From Flavobacterium sp. ALJ2 (lineage in GTDB: Bacteria > Bacteroidota > Bacteroidia > Flavobacteriales > Flavobacteriaceae), in NCBI RefSeq assembly GCF_015594725.1, contig NZ_JADNRC010000001.1, positions 372,001 to 436,000 of the forward strand: 64,000 nucleotides of DNA, written 5' to 3'. Shown piece after piece: positions 46,176-53,256 of this stretch. Positions within the stretch are counted from its first letter, which is position 1, and each line of letters starts with the position of its first letter. The translations under genes and the position numbers were made by a program. The notes beneath the pieces are model-generated. The model was not told the origin of the DNA and did no database searches. It worked only from the letters and a program-made list of their open reading frames with translations.

Positions 46176-46946
46176 TTATAGTTTTGTAGAGCTAGCACAT
46201 CGAAACCCTAGATTTCTAGTTGAATATTGTGCCTTGAGACTTCCTCTAAATGCATAACGCATAAAAGCGGCATAATCCATTAAGTCACTAGCATTTACTG
46301 AGGCTCCACCGCAAAAAAGATTTTTATCATTATTCTTGTCTTTTCTTGATTCTCCAGACAAAAAAATGCTATTAAAATCTGAGGTCCATTCCCATATTAA
46401 TCCATGCATATCATAAACGCCCCAATAATTTTTGAATGTTTGTCCAATGGGGTTTTTGTATGTTTTTGATTTCTCATACCAAGACAATATGTATTTGTTA
46501 AATTCAGCTTTGGTTCTGGCATCAATCTTTTTTTTATCTGCCATAGCAACATATTCCCATTCATCCATTGTAGGTAATCGTTTGCCTTGACATTCGCAGT
46601 ATTTCTTGGCAGCAAACCAGGAAACATTTGTTACGGGAGCTTTAGGATTTGAATTTCCAAAATCTAAATCACCTTTCCAATAGGATAGATAACTTTTGTC
46701 TGCAAAAATTTCTTTTATTTTAGATTTTCTATAGTTTGAGTTCTTTTTGATAAAAGTCAAAAACTCACTATTGGTAACAGGATAAATATCTATATAAAAT
46801 GATTTTACAGCGACAGGTGTTTTTTCTGTAGCCCCATAAAGAGGGATAAAAGAGCCCTCTTTTATAGGTGCCATTTTCGATTCTTGTGCGCTTACCATTC
46901 CCATATAAGCCAAGAAAAGAAGAATAACTAAAATGTTTTTTTGCAT
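46176..46946 (-). CDS. nirV: NirV-like, formylglycine-generating-enzyme-fold protein
   Basis: The 256-aa protein has a signal peptide (NILVILLFLAYMGMVSAQ) and the SUMF1/FGE-sulfatase domain: FYIDIYPVTNSEFLTF, PVTNVSWFAAKKYCECQGKR, LPTMDEWEYVA, GVYDMHGLIWEWTSDF and a final STRNLGFRCA. NirV proteins of this fold lie next to nirK in several denitrifiers, and their role in nitrite-reductase maturation is poorly understood. Here it directly follows nirK (13-bp gap). It lacks an obvious Cys pair for formylglycine chemistry. Confidence 0.85.
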   Translation of the reverse strand: MQKNILVILLFLAYMGMVSAQESKMAPIKEGSFIPLYGATEKTPVAVKSFYIDIYPVTNSEFLTFIKKNSNYRKSKIKEIFADKSYLSYWKGDLDFGNSNPKAPVTNVSWFAAKKYCECQGKRLPTMDEWEYVAMADKKKIDARTKAEFNKYILSWYEKSKTYKNPIGQTFKNYWGVYDMHGLIWEWTSDFNSIFLSGESRKDKNNDKNLFCGGASVNASDLMDYAAFMRYAFRGSLKAQYSTRNLGFRCASSTKL

Positions 46947-46959
46947 GATATTGCTGTTG

Positions 46960-48408
46960 TTATCTTTGTGATTTTACCATTTCGGGAGTAACATCTGTTT
47001 TATTATTTCCCCAACTATTATATATGTAAGTCATAACATTGGCTATTTCATCATCAGATAAATTCTGACTAGGCATAACATTGTTGTATTTTCTACCATT
47101 CACTGTTATTTCCCCACTTAAACCATGCAAAATTGTTTTAATTGCTCGTTTTGGGTCAGCATTAAGGTAATCTGCTTTTGCCAGAGGAGGGAATGTGCCT
47201 GGTATTCCTTGTCCTTCTGATTGGTGACAAGCAAAACATGTTGTTCCAAAAATTTGTTTACCAATTTTTATTTTCTCGGCTACAGTTCTTTTTGGTATTA
47301 CTGTTTTAGCGGCTCCGTTATCTGGCATTTTTTGAATTGTTCCTCCTTCTGGTAAATAAATACCCTCTTGAATCGTTCCTGAATAAATGTTTTTATGTTC
47401 TGCTCCTTCAACTTTTAATATTCCTAATGCTCCTTTATTGAATGCTCTAAAAATAGAGTGGTCAACTAATATAAAATCTCCTGGAGTTTCGACCTTAAAA
47501 TCGATTATCGCTGCTCCTCCAGCAGGGATAAGTGTTGTTTGAACATTTTCGTTAATCAGACTTCCGCCTTCTACATGTACTTTATCAAATATCTCACCTA
47601 TAACATGAAAAGAAGATACTAAATTTGGACCGCCATTACCAACAAATAAACGAACCGTTTCACCAACTTTCGCAGTAAGTTCCCCTCCATTTGTTAGTGA
47701 ACCAACCTTCCCGTTAAATACGACATAATCAGGTGTTTCTTTTACGGCTTTATTCATATCAAAAGGTTGAAGTCCTTTGGCTCCATATTCACCTTGAGTA
47801 TAAAAATCTCCTTGCATAACGTAGTATTCTTTATCTACAGGAGGAAGTCCTCCTTCTGGTTCAACAAGAATCAAACCGTACATTCCATTTGCGATGTGCA
47901 TTCCAACAGGAGCTGTAGCGCAATGATAAACGTATAAACCAGGATTGATTACCTTGAAGTTAAATACTTTTTCATGGCCAGGAGCTACTAATGATGACGT
48001 TGCTCCGCCACCAGGCCCTGTAACTGCATGTAAGTCGATGTTGTGTGGCAGCATATTGTCTGGGTGATTTTTTAGATGAAACTCGACTTCATCACCTACG
48101 CGTGTTCTAATAAAGCTACCAGGGACAGAACCACCAAATGTCCAATAAGTGTATTTTACACCATCGGTCATAGTTCCTTCCTGTTCTTTAATTTCCATGT
48201 TTATCTTTAGTTTCATGGCTGGTCTGTTACCAACAGGTTTTGGAACCATTGGGGGAGCTGTAAGTTCGGCTTCCATTTCTCCATCAGTTTTTATGTTAAT
48301 GTAATTCGTTGAAGATTCCTTTTTTTTACATGATGCTAAGAGGGCAATTGCAAAAATTGCACAAAAAAACACTTTAAATTTTTGTGGCATTTTATAATTT
48401 TTTTTCAT
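46960..48408 (-). CDS. nirK: Copper nitrite reductase fused to a C-terminal cytochrome c domain
   Basis: The 482-aa lipoprotein (Cys27 after LLAS) has two cupredoxin domains with type 1 copper ligands His122, Cys163, His171 and Met176 ([19 protein letters not shown]) and type 2 ligands His127, His162 and His317 (VDHSIFRAF). The catalytic Asp125 (HNIDLHAV) and His268 are also in place. The tail (about 375-482) carries a haem site CFACH (391-395) and a Met in NVMPSQNL. It reduces nitrite to NO in the periplasm. The attached cytochrome allows direct electron transfer to the type 1 copper. All catalytic residues are present. Confidence 0.95.
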   Translation of the reverse strand: MKKNYKMPQKFKVFFCAIFAIALLASCKKKESSTNYINIKTDGEMEAELTAPPMVPKPVGNRPAMKLKINMEIKEQEGTMTDGVKYTYWTFGGSVPGSFIRTRVGDEVEFHLKNHPDNMLPHNIDLHAVTGPGGGATSSLVAPGHEKVFNFKVINPGLYVYHCATAPVGMHIANGMYGLILVEPEGGLPPVDKEYYVMQGDFYTQGEYGAKGLQPFDMNKAVKETPDYVVFNGKVGSLTNGGELTAKVGETVRLFVGNGGPNLVSSFHVIGEIFDKVHVEGGSLINENVQTTLIPAGGAAIIDFKVETPGDFILVDHSIFRAFNKGALGILKVEGAEHKNIYSGTIQEGIYLPEGGTIQKMPDNGAAKTVIPKRTVAEKIKIGKQIFGTTCFACHQSEGQGIPGTFPPLAKADYLNADPKRAIKTILHGLSGEITVNGRKYNNVMPSQNLSDDEIANVMTYIYNSWGNNKTDVTPEMVKSQR

Positions 48409-48442
48409 AATTAATTTAGGGTTTTATTTTAAAATATTTGGA

Positions 48443-48480
48443 CAAATATAAAAGACAGGTTTATCCTTTATCATGATAAA
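48443..48480 (-). promoter_or_regulatory. nirK promoter with FNR/CRP-like palindrome
   Basis: The minus strand reads TATATTTG at 48443-48450, a full TAnnTTTG match, 34 bp upstream of nirK. The 14-bp perfect palindrome TTTATCATGATAAA lies at 48467-48480, its centre 23.5 bp upstream of that element. It resembles the CRP/FNR family half-site pattern TTGAT-N4-ATCAA with one changed base per half. This suggests control by a CRP/FNR-type oxygen or NO regulator not encoded in the window. Confidence 0.6.
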
Positions 48481-48645
48481 AATCATGAAAAAACCATTAA
48501 TTATTCTAGAAATTTATCTTGTTTTAATTTCAATAGTTAGGTTCTTTAAAAAATATTTTTTTGAGAAATTTATTTTTTTAGTATTGATATTTAGAATATT
48601 TTCCAATAAAAATAGATGGAGACTCTATTTTAGAATAATAATCAT

Positions 48646-48653
48646 TATTTTTG
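48646..48653 (+). promoter_or_regulatory. TAnnTTTG promoter element of the acyl-CoA:amino-acid synthase gene
   Basis: TATTTTTG lies 40 bp upstream of the start at 48694. It overlaps a 65-codon hydrophobic frame (48473-48670) that is not regarded as a gene. Confidence 0.45.
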
Positions 48654-48693
48654 CACGCTGTTTAAATTAAAATTATTACTTCAAAATATATTT

Positions 48694-49956
48694 ATGGTAA
48701 AAGATTTATTCGAAAGAATTCAGAACAATAAGGGACCATTAGGAAAATGGGCTTCTCAAGCAGAAGGATATTACGTTTTTCCAAAGTTAGAAGGTGAGTT
48801 AGGTCCTAGAATGAAATTTCACGGAAAAGATATCCTAAACTGGAGTTTGAATGACTATTTAGGTTTAGCAAATCATCCAGAAGTACGTCAGGCAGATACA
48901 GATGCAGCAATTCAGTTTGGTGCAGCTTACCCAATGGGAGCTCGTATGATGTCAGGACATACTAAATATCACGAACAATTAGAAAATGAATTGGCTGATT
49001 TCGTAATGAAAGAGTCTGCTTATTTATTAAATTTTGGTTACCAAGGTATGGTGTCTATCATTGATGCTTTAGTAACAAAAAATGATATTATTGTATATGA
49101 TGTAGATTCTCACGCCTGTATCATTGATGGTGTTCGTTTGCATATGGGTAAACGTTTCACATACAAACACAATGATTTGGAAAGTATGGAGAAAAACCTG
49201 CAACGTGCTACAAAAATGGCAAAAGAAACTGGTGGAGGTATTTTATTTATTACCGAAGGTGTATTTGGAATGCGTGGTCAACAAGGAAAATTGAAAGAAA
49301 TTGTTGCGATGAAACAAAAATACAATTTCAGATTATTGGTAGATGATGCACACGGTTTTGGTACTCTTGGTAAAACAGGAGCAGGAGCAGGTGAGGAGCA
49401 AGGAGTTCAAGATGATATAGATGTTTACTTCTCTACTTTTGCAAAATCTATGGCAAATATTGGGGCTTTTGTAGCTGCTGATAAATCTGTTATTGATTAT
49501 TTAAAATACAACTTGCGTTCTCAAATGTTTGCAAAAGCATTGCCAATGATTCAAACACTTGGTTCGTTAAAACGTTTAGAGTTGTTACGTAATTCATCTG
49601 AAATTAAAGATAAGTTATGGGTTAATGTAAATGCATTGCAAAGTGGTTTAAGAGAAAAAGGATTTAATATTGGAGATACAAATACTTGTATTACACCAGT
49701 TTATCTGGAAGGAAGTATTCCGGAAGCAATGGTTATGGTAAATGATTTAAGAGAAAATTATGGTATTTTTCTTTCTATCGTAGTATATCCAGTAATTCCA
49801 AAAGGAATTATTTTATTGAGAATGATACCAACAGCTTCTCATACTTTGGCTGATATTGATGAAACACTTACAGCTTTTGAAGCTATTCGTGAGAAATTAA
49901 TCAACGGTACTTATAAAGAAATAGCTAGTAGAACTACAGTTGATGTAGATGCATAG
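48694..49956 (+). CDS. Alpha-oxoamine synthase family PLP enzyme (serine-palmitoyltransferase-like)
   Basis: The 420-aa protein is a PLP fold type I enzyme: SLNDYLGLANHPEV, VDSHACIIDGVRLH (His140 stacking on PLP), LVDDAHGFGTLGKTG (Asp217, His220) and FSTFAKSMANIGAF with the PLP Lys251. It belongs to the group that includes serine palmitoyltransferase, glycine C-acetyltransferase and BioF, which condense an amino acid with an acyl-CoA. In Flavobacterium a homologue could start sphingolipid or sulfonolipid synthesis (cysteate as the amino acid). The specific substrate cannot be read here. It is followed by a strong terminator. Confidence 0.88.
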   Translation: MVKDLFERIQNNKGPLGKWASQAEGYYVFPKLEGELGPRMKFHGKDILNWSLNDYLGLANHPEVRQADTDAAIQFGAAYPMGARMMSGHTKYHEQLENELADFVMKESAYLLNFGYQGMVSIIDALVTKNDIIVYDVDSHACIIDGVRLHMGKRFTYKHNDLESMEKNLQRATKMAKETGGGILFITEGVFGMRGQQGKLKEIVAMKQKYNFRLLVDDAHGFGTLGKTGAGAGEEQGVQDDIDVYFSTFAKSMANIGAFVAADKSVIDYLKYNLRSQMFAKALPMIQTLGSLKRLELLRNSSEIKDKLWVNVNALQSGLREKGFNIGDTNTCITPVYLEGSIPEAMVMVNDLRENYGIFLSIVVYPVIPKGIILLRMIPTASHTLADIDETLTAFEAIREKLINGTYKEIASRTTVDVDA

Positions 49957-50000
49957 TTAAAACCAATATTCATTTTTGAATACGTGGGAATTGTATAAAG

Positions 50001-50034
50001 AAATCCATCTGCTTCGGTAGATGGATTTTTTTTT
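50001..50034 (+). terminator. Terminator with UUCG tetraloop
   Basis: AAATCCATCT (50001-50010) and AGATGGATTT (50019-50028) pair around GC-TTCG-GT, giving the very stable C(UUCG)G loop, and a run of T follows. It ends the PLP-enzyme gene. Confidence 0.92.
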
Positions 50035-50088
50035 ATTTCATTTTTATAAATAGTATATTTAACATTCAAACTTTTAATCAGGATAATT

Positions 50089-50556
50089 ATGAAAAAAATA
50101 ATTTTAATAATAGGCATTTTTGTATTAGTATTGGTTTCTTGTAAAAAGAATAAACAAGAAGAATTAATCCCTAGTACGGTTGAATCTGCAAAAATCGAAG
50201 AATCTGTGGGAAAACAATGTTTTCAATCAATAACGAATAATGATACGGTTATACTGACTTTAAATACAAATTCTCAGAATGAAGTAGATGGGCAATTGAC
50301 GTATAAAATTTATCAGAAAGATAAAAATGAAGGAACGATAATTGGGAGCATAAAAGGAGATACACTTATTGCTGATTATACTTTTAAATCCGAAGGAGTT
50401 TCTTCTATAAGAGAAGTTGCTTTCTTGAAAAAATCAGGAGCTTTTATAGAAGGGTATGGAGATCTAATAGAAACAAATGGTAAAATGGTCTTTAAAGATA
50501 AAAAACTTTTGAAATTCGACACTAAAATGACCTTGTCAAAGGTGGATTGCAAATAA
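50089..50556 (+). CDS. Small lipoprotein of unknown function
   Basis: The 155-aa protein has a lipobox ending at Cys18 (VLVLVSC) after a clear signal (IILIIGIFVLVLVS). The mature part has repeated beta-strand pairs (VDGQLTYKIYQKDKNEGTII, GDTLIADYTFKSEGVSSIRE) and one Cys near the middle. I do not recognise the domain. The stop codon lies inside a 16-bp tandem duplication (50551-50582), followed by a terminator. Confidence 0.6.
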   Translation: MKKIILIIGIFVLVLVSCKKNKQEELIPSTVESAKIEESVGKQCFQSITNNDTVILTLNTNSQNEVDGQLTYKIYQKDKNEGTIIGSIKGDTLIADYTFKSEGVSSIREVAFLKKSGAFIEGYGDLIETNGKMVFKDKKLLKFDTKMTLSKVDCK

Positions 50557-50582
50557 GATTGATGCCAAATAAGATTGATGCC
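50551..50582 (+). repeat. Perfect 16-bp tandem duplication over a stop codon
   Basis: AAATAAGATTGATGCC occurs twice in direct succession (50551-50566, 50567-50582). The first copy contains the lipoprotein stop codon TAA. A recent small duplication is the simplest explanation; the coding frame is unaffected. Confidence 0.9.
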
Positions 50583-50590
50583 AAAAAAGA

Positions 50591-50622
50591 AATCCATTCA
50601 CAAACTGTGAATGGATTTTTAT
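50591..50622. terminator. Bidirectional terminator
   Basis: AATCCATTCACA (50591-50602) and TGTGAATGGATT (50606-50617) are perfect 12-bp arms around AAC, with A- and T-rich flanks. It serves the convergent lipoprotein and GNAT-like genes. Confidence 0.9.
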
Positions 50623-51740
50623 TATAATTCTTTACGAAAAGTAGCTCTTCGTTTGTGTATTACAGGATCAAAATGTTTCCATAAATTGTGTATAGCTACA
50701 TTATCTGATAATTCTGGAGTTCTATAGCAATTAATGATACCTTTTTCTTTAAAAGTATGATAATATTCATTAAATATAATTGCAGTTACAGCTTTATTTT
50801 GATAGTCAGGATGAACACCAATTAGATAAAAAATCATATCCTTACTATGTTTTTTAGCTTTAAGTAAATGCAGGAACCCGAACGGAAATAATTTTCCTTT
50901 TGTTTTCTGTAAAGCTTCCGAAAAGGAAGGCATAACAATGCTAAAAGCAACAATGTTGTGGTCTTTATCTTCTACAAATTTTATAAACTCTGGATTGATA
51001 AAACTAATGTATTTTTTCTTGAAGTACTCTTTTTGTATATCCGATATTGCTACAAACGAAGATAAAGAAGCGTAAGATTCATTGAATAAATCAAACATTT
51101 TATCTACATGAGGCATAACTTCTTTGGTCGTCTTGAAATTAAGCGGCTTTAATTGATATCTCCTTTTAACCAATTCATTTGCCTTTTCGAAAAATTCAGG
51201 TTTTACATTAGCAAATGGGAATTTACTCTCATCATATTTTTTTTCGACTACATACCCCAGTTGCTCAAAATGCGTAGCGTAATAAGGATGATTATACCAT
51301 GTAATCATAGTCCCCATTTCTTCAAAACCTTCAGTTAAAACACCAACTTTATCGAGATTAGAGAATCCCATTGGACCTTCAACATATTCGAGATTGTTTT
51401 TTCGACCTAATTCATATACTTTTTGAAGTAAAGCCTTGGTTACCTCGATATCATCAATACTATCAAACCAGCCAAAACGGACTTTCTTTTTTTGTTGTCC
51501 ATTAACTTCATCCCAATTAATTATGGCAGCAATTCGGCCTACAATTTCATTGTTTCTAGAGGCTACATAAAAAGTAGCTTCGGCATTTTCGAAAGCAGGA
51601 TTTTTGGTTTTATCAAAAGTTTCCAACTCATCGGCAATAATAGGTGGAACCCAATATTTATTGTCTTTGTATAATGAAAAGGGAAATTTTATAAATTCAG
51701 TTAACTCCTTCTTAGTCTTGGCTTTTTGTATTGTAATCAT
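50622..51740 (-). CDS. GNAT-like acyltransferase-fold protein
   Basis: The 372-aa cytoplasmic protein starts TIQKAKTKKELTEFIKFPFS, with YWVPPIIADELETFDKTKNP, AEATFYVASRNNEIVGRIAA (a GNAT strand pair) and ENLEYVEGPMGFSNLDKVGV-type stretches, ending in FYLIGVHPDYQNKAVTAIIF. This layout is seen in long Bacteroidota proteins annotated as N-acetyltransferases of the YghO kind. The C-terminal half has the acetyl-CoA-binding-like HPDYQNKAV. Substrate unknown. It stands alone with terminators at its end. Confidence 0.72.
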   Translation of the reverse strand: MITIQKAKTKKELTEFIKFPFSLYKDNKYWVPPIIADELETFDKTKNPAFENAEATFYVASRNNEIVGRIAAIINWDEVNGQQKKKVRFGWFDSIDDIEVTKALLQKVYELGRKNNLEYVEGPMGFSNLDKVGVLTEGFEEMGTMITWYNHPYYATHFEQLGYVVEKKYDESKFPFANVKPEFFEKANELVKRRYQLKPLNFKTTKEVMPHVDKMFDLFNESYASLSSFVAISDIQKEYFKKKYISFINPEFIKFVEDKDHNIVAFSIVMPSFSEALQKTKGKLFPFGFLHLLKAKKHSKDMIFYLIGVHPDYQNKAVTAIIFNEYYHTFKEKGIINCYRTPELSDNVAIHNLWKHFDPVIHKRRATFRKEL

Positions 51741-51802
51741 TAAGATTGTATTATATATTTTTTAAAAGTCTCTTTTTTGAGAGGCTGTCTGATTTGTAGT
51801 TA

Positions 51803-52789
51803 TTATTCAAAAGTAGATTTACGTTTTTGCTCAATTTTGATAGCATCTTCTTTAAGTTCTTTCTTTTTGCTTTTTTTATCTTTTTTACCTTTTTTGTCTT
51901 TCTTGTTATCTTTAAAGTTCATTTGAACTTCTTTATAGTTTGTGTCATAACGCCAAGAAAACCCAACACCGCCATAAAATATAGAAGGCGTATCCTTAAA
52001 ATTAGTACTTACAGATGCGTCGATTTGCATGTTTTTATTTAGTAAATAGGCAGCACCACCTCTAATGATACAATCACTGTAAAAATCACTTTTATAGCCT
52101 TGGTTTTCTACAAAACCAGACCATTTGTCATTAAAACCTCGTGTAAGTGTTACTACGTATCCATAGCTAGGAAAATCAGTACTAATATAATCGGCGATAA
52201 TATTGGTTACAAATACCCATTTTCCATCTCCTAAATGATTTTGAGTAATCAACATGATTTTTGGAGAAATGCTCGACTCGTTTGTAAAAGCATAGGGGTT
52301 ATCCTTAAAAGTAAAATTGGCTCCTGCAAAAATAGAAACTGCTGGAATTAATTGATGCCAGTCAAATCTCTGATTGGCTTTCCAACTATAAATGTTTGCC
52401 TTTTTTTCGTAGTTTTTAAATGGATCATAGATTAGATATTTTGCTCCTAATATAGTCTGTTTAAAATTATTTTTTTTATAACTGTTAAATGGAGTGCTAA
52501 AGTCTTCCATTTGGTATTGAATATCGGCAATAAGTTCAAGTTGCTCGCGAAAAAGCCCCCAGCGAAGGACTAAATCAGTTCCGAAACCACTTGCATTATA
52601 ATTTAATAAATTGTGCTTTTCGTTAATCCCATAAACACCAACTTCAGCTTGAATTACTGATTTCCCGACAGAAAAAGCTGACATAGTTTCGCCAGGTCGG
52701 TTAGAATTGATAACATCGGTATGTTGACCGAAAAAAAGATAAGGCGCTAAAAAAACGCTGGAAATAATCAAGTTTCTGATTTTGAACAT
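51803..52789 (-). CDS. Outer-membrane barrel protein with lysine-rich tail
   Basis: ATG 52789 is chosen because it begins the signal peptide MFKIRNLIISSVFLAPYLFF; an upstream ATG adds 11 polar residues. The 328-aa protein shows amphipathic strands (FGTDLVLRWGLFREQLELIA, TILGAKYLIYDPFKN, YGYVVTLTRGFNDKWSGFVE), as in transporter-type outer-membrane proteins of the phenol-degradation MetA group. It ends in about 35 strongly basic residues (KKDKKGKKDKKSKKKELKED). A basic tail on a barrel protein is odd and could face the periplasm. Function unknown. Confidence 0.7.
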   Translation of the reverse strand: MFKIRNLIISSVFLAPYLFFGQHTDVINSNRPGETMSAFSVGKSVIQAEVGVYGINEKHNLLNYNASGFGTDLVLRWGLFREQLELIADIQYQMEDFSTPFNSYKKNNFKQTILGAKYLIYDPFKNYEKKANIYSWKANQRFDWHQLIPAVSIFAGANFTFKDNPYAFTNESSISPKIMLITQNHLGDGKWVFVTNIIADYISTDFPSYGYVVTLTRGFNDKWSGFVENQGYKSDFYSDCIIRGGAAYLLNKNMQIDASVSTNFKDTPSIFYGGVGFSWRYDTNYKEVQMNFKDNKKDKKGKKDKKSKKKELKEDAIKIEQKRKSTFE

Positions 52790-52887
52790 ATTATTTTTTT
52801 TAGTTGAAAAGTAATAACGCATTTCAAATGTACTATATTTTATTATTTATTTAAGATTGATATTTTAATTTTGAAGAATGGATTTGC

Positions 52888-52895
52888 TATTTTTG
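52888..52895 (+). promoter_or_regulatory. TAnnTTTG promoter element before the DUF4834 gene
   Basis: TATTTTTG lies 11 bp upstream of the chosen ATG at 52907. It lies within a longer frame starting at TTG 52871, so that earlier start is unlikely. Confidence 0.4.
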
Positions 52896-52906
52896 AAAAA
52901 AATTAT

Positions 52907-53206
52907 ATGATTATGCAAACAGCTTCTTTTTCAGGTCTTATAAAAGCGATTTTTTATATGATTGCTTTTTATTACATTTTTAGATTCTTGGCAAAATTAT
53001 TTTTACCAGTTTTAGTGAAAAAAGTGGTAGATAAAGCAGGAGAGAATTTTCAGAGACAACAGCAGCAATATACACAGCAACAGCAGAATAATTCTTGGCA
53101 AAAAACTAGAACAAATGATGAAGTGATAATTGATACTGCTAATGCGAAAAACCCACGTGAAACCAAAAAAGTTGGTGATTACGTTGATTATGAAGAAATA
53201 GATTAA
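52907..53206 (+). CDS. DUF4834 small membrane protein
   Basis: The 99-aa protein (start at ATG 52907, with another ATG two codons later) has one membrane helix (IKAIFYMIAFYYIFRFLAKL) and a Gln-rich stretch (QRQQQQYTQQQQNNSWQ), then NPRETKKVGDYVDYEEID at the C-terminus. This is the layout of DUF4834, found in Bacteroidota. It precedes the YfhO-like gene by 50 bp and may be cotranscribed. Function unknown. Confidence 0.75.
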   Translation: MIMQTASFSGLIKAIFYMIAFYYIFRFLAKLFLPVLVKKVVDKAGENFQRQQQQYTQQQQNNSWQKTRTNDEVIIDTANAKNPRETKKVGDYVDYEEID

Positions 53207-53256
53207 ATTTGTAATCTAATAAAAGATTTTTCATCCATAAACCAAACCTACCAAAA

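Noticed and set aside
48473..48670. A 65-codon plus-strand frame rich in hydrophobic and basic residues (MIKIMKKPLIILEIYL...)
   Set aside because: It overlaps the nirK palindrome and the promoter of the PLP-enzyme gene, its composition is that of translated AT-rich DNA, and no family is recognised.
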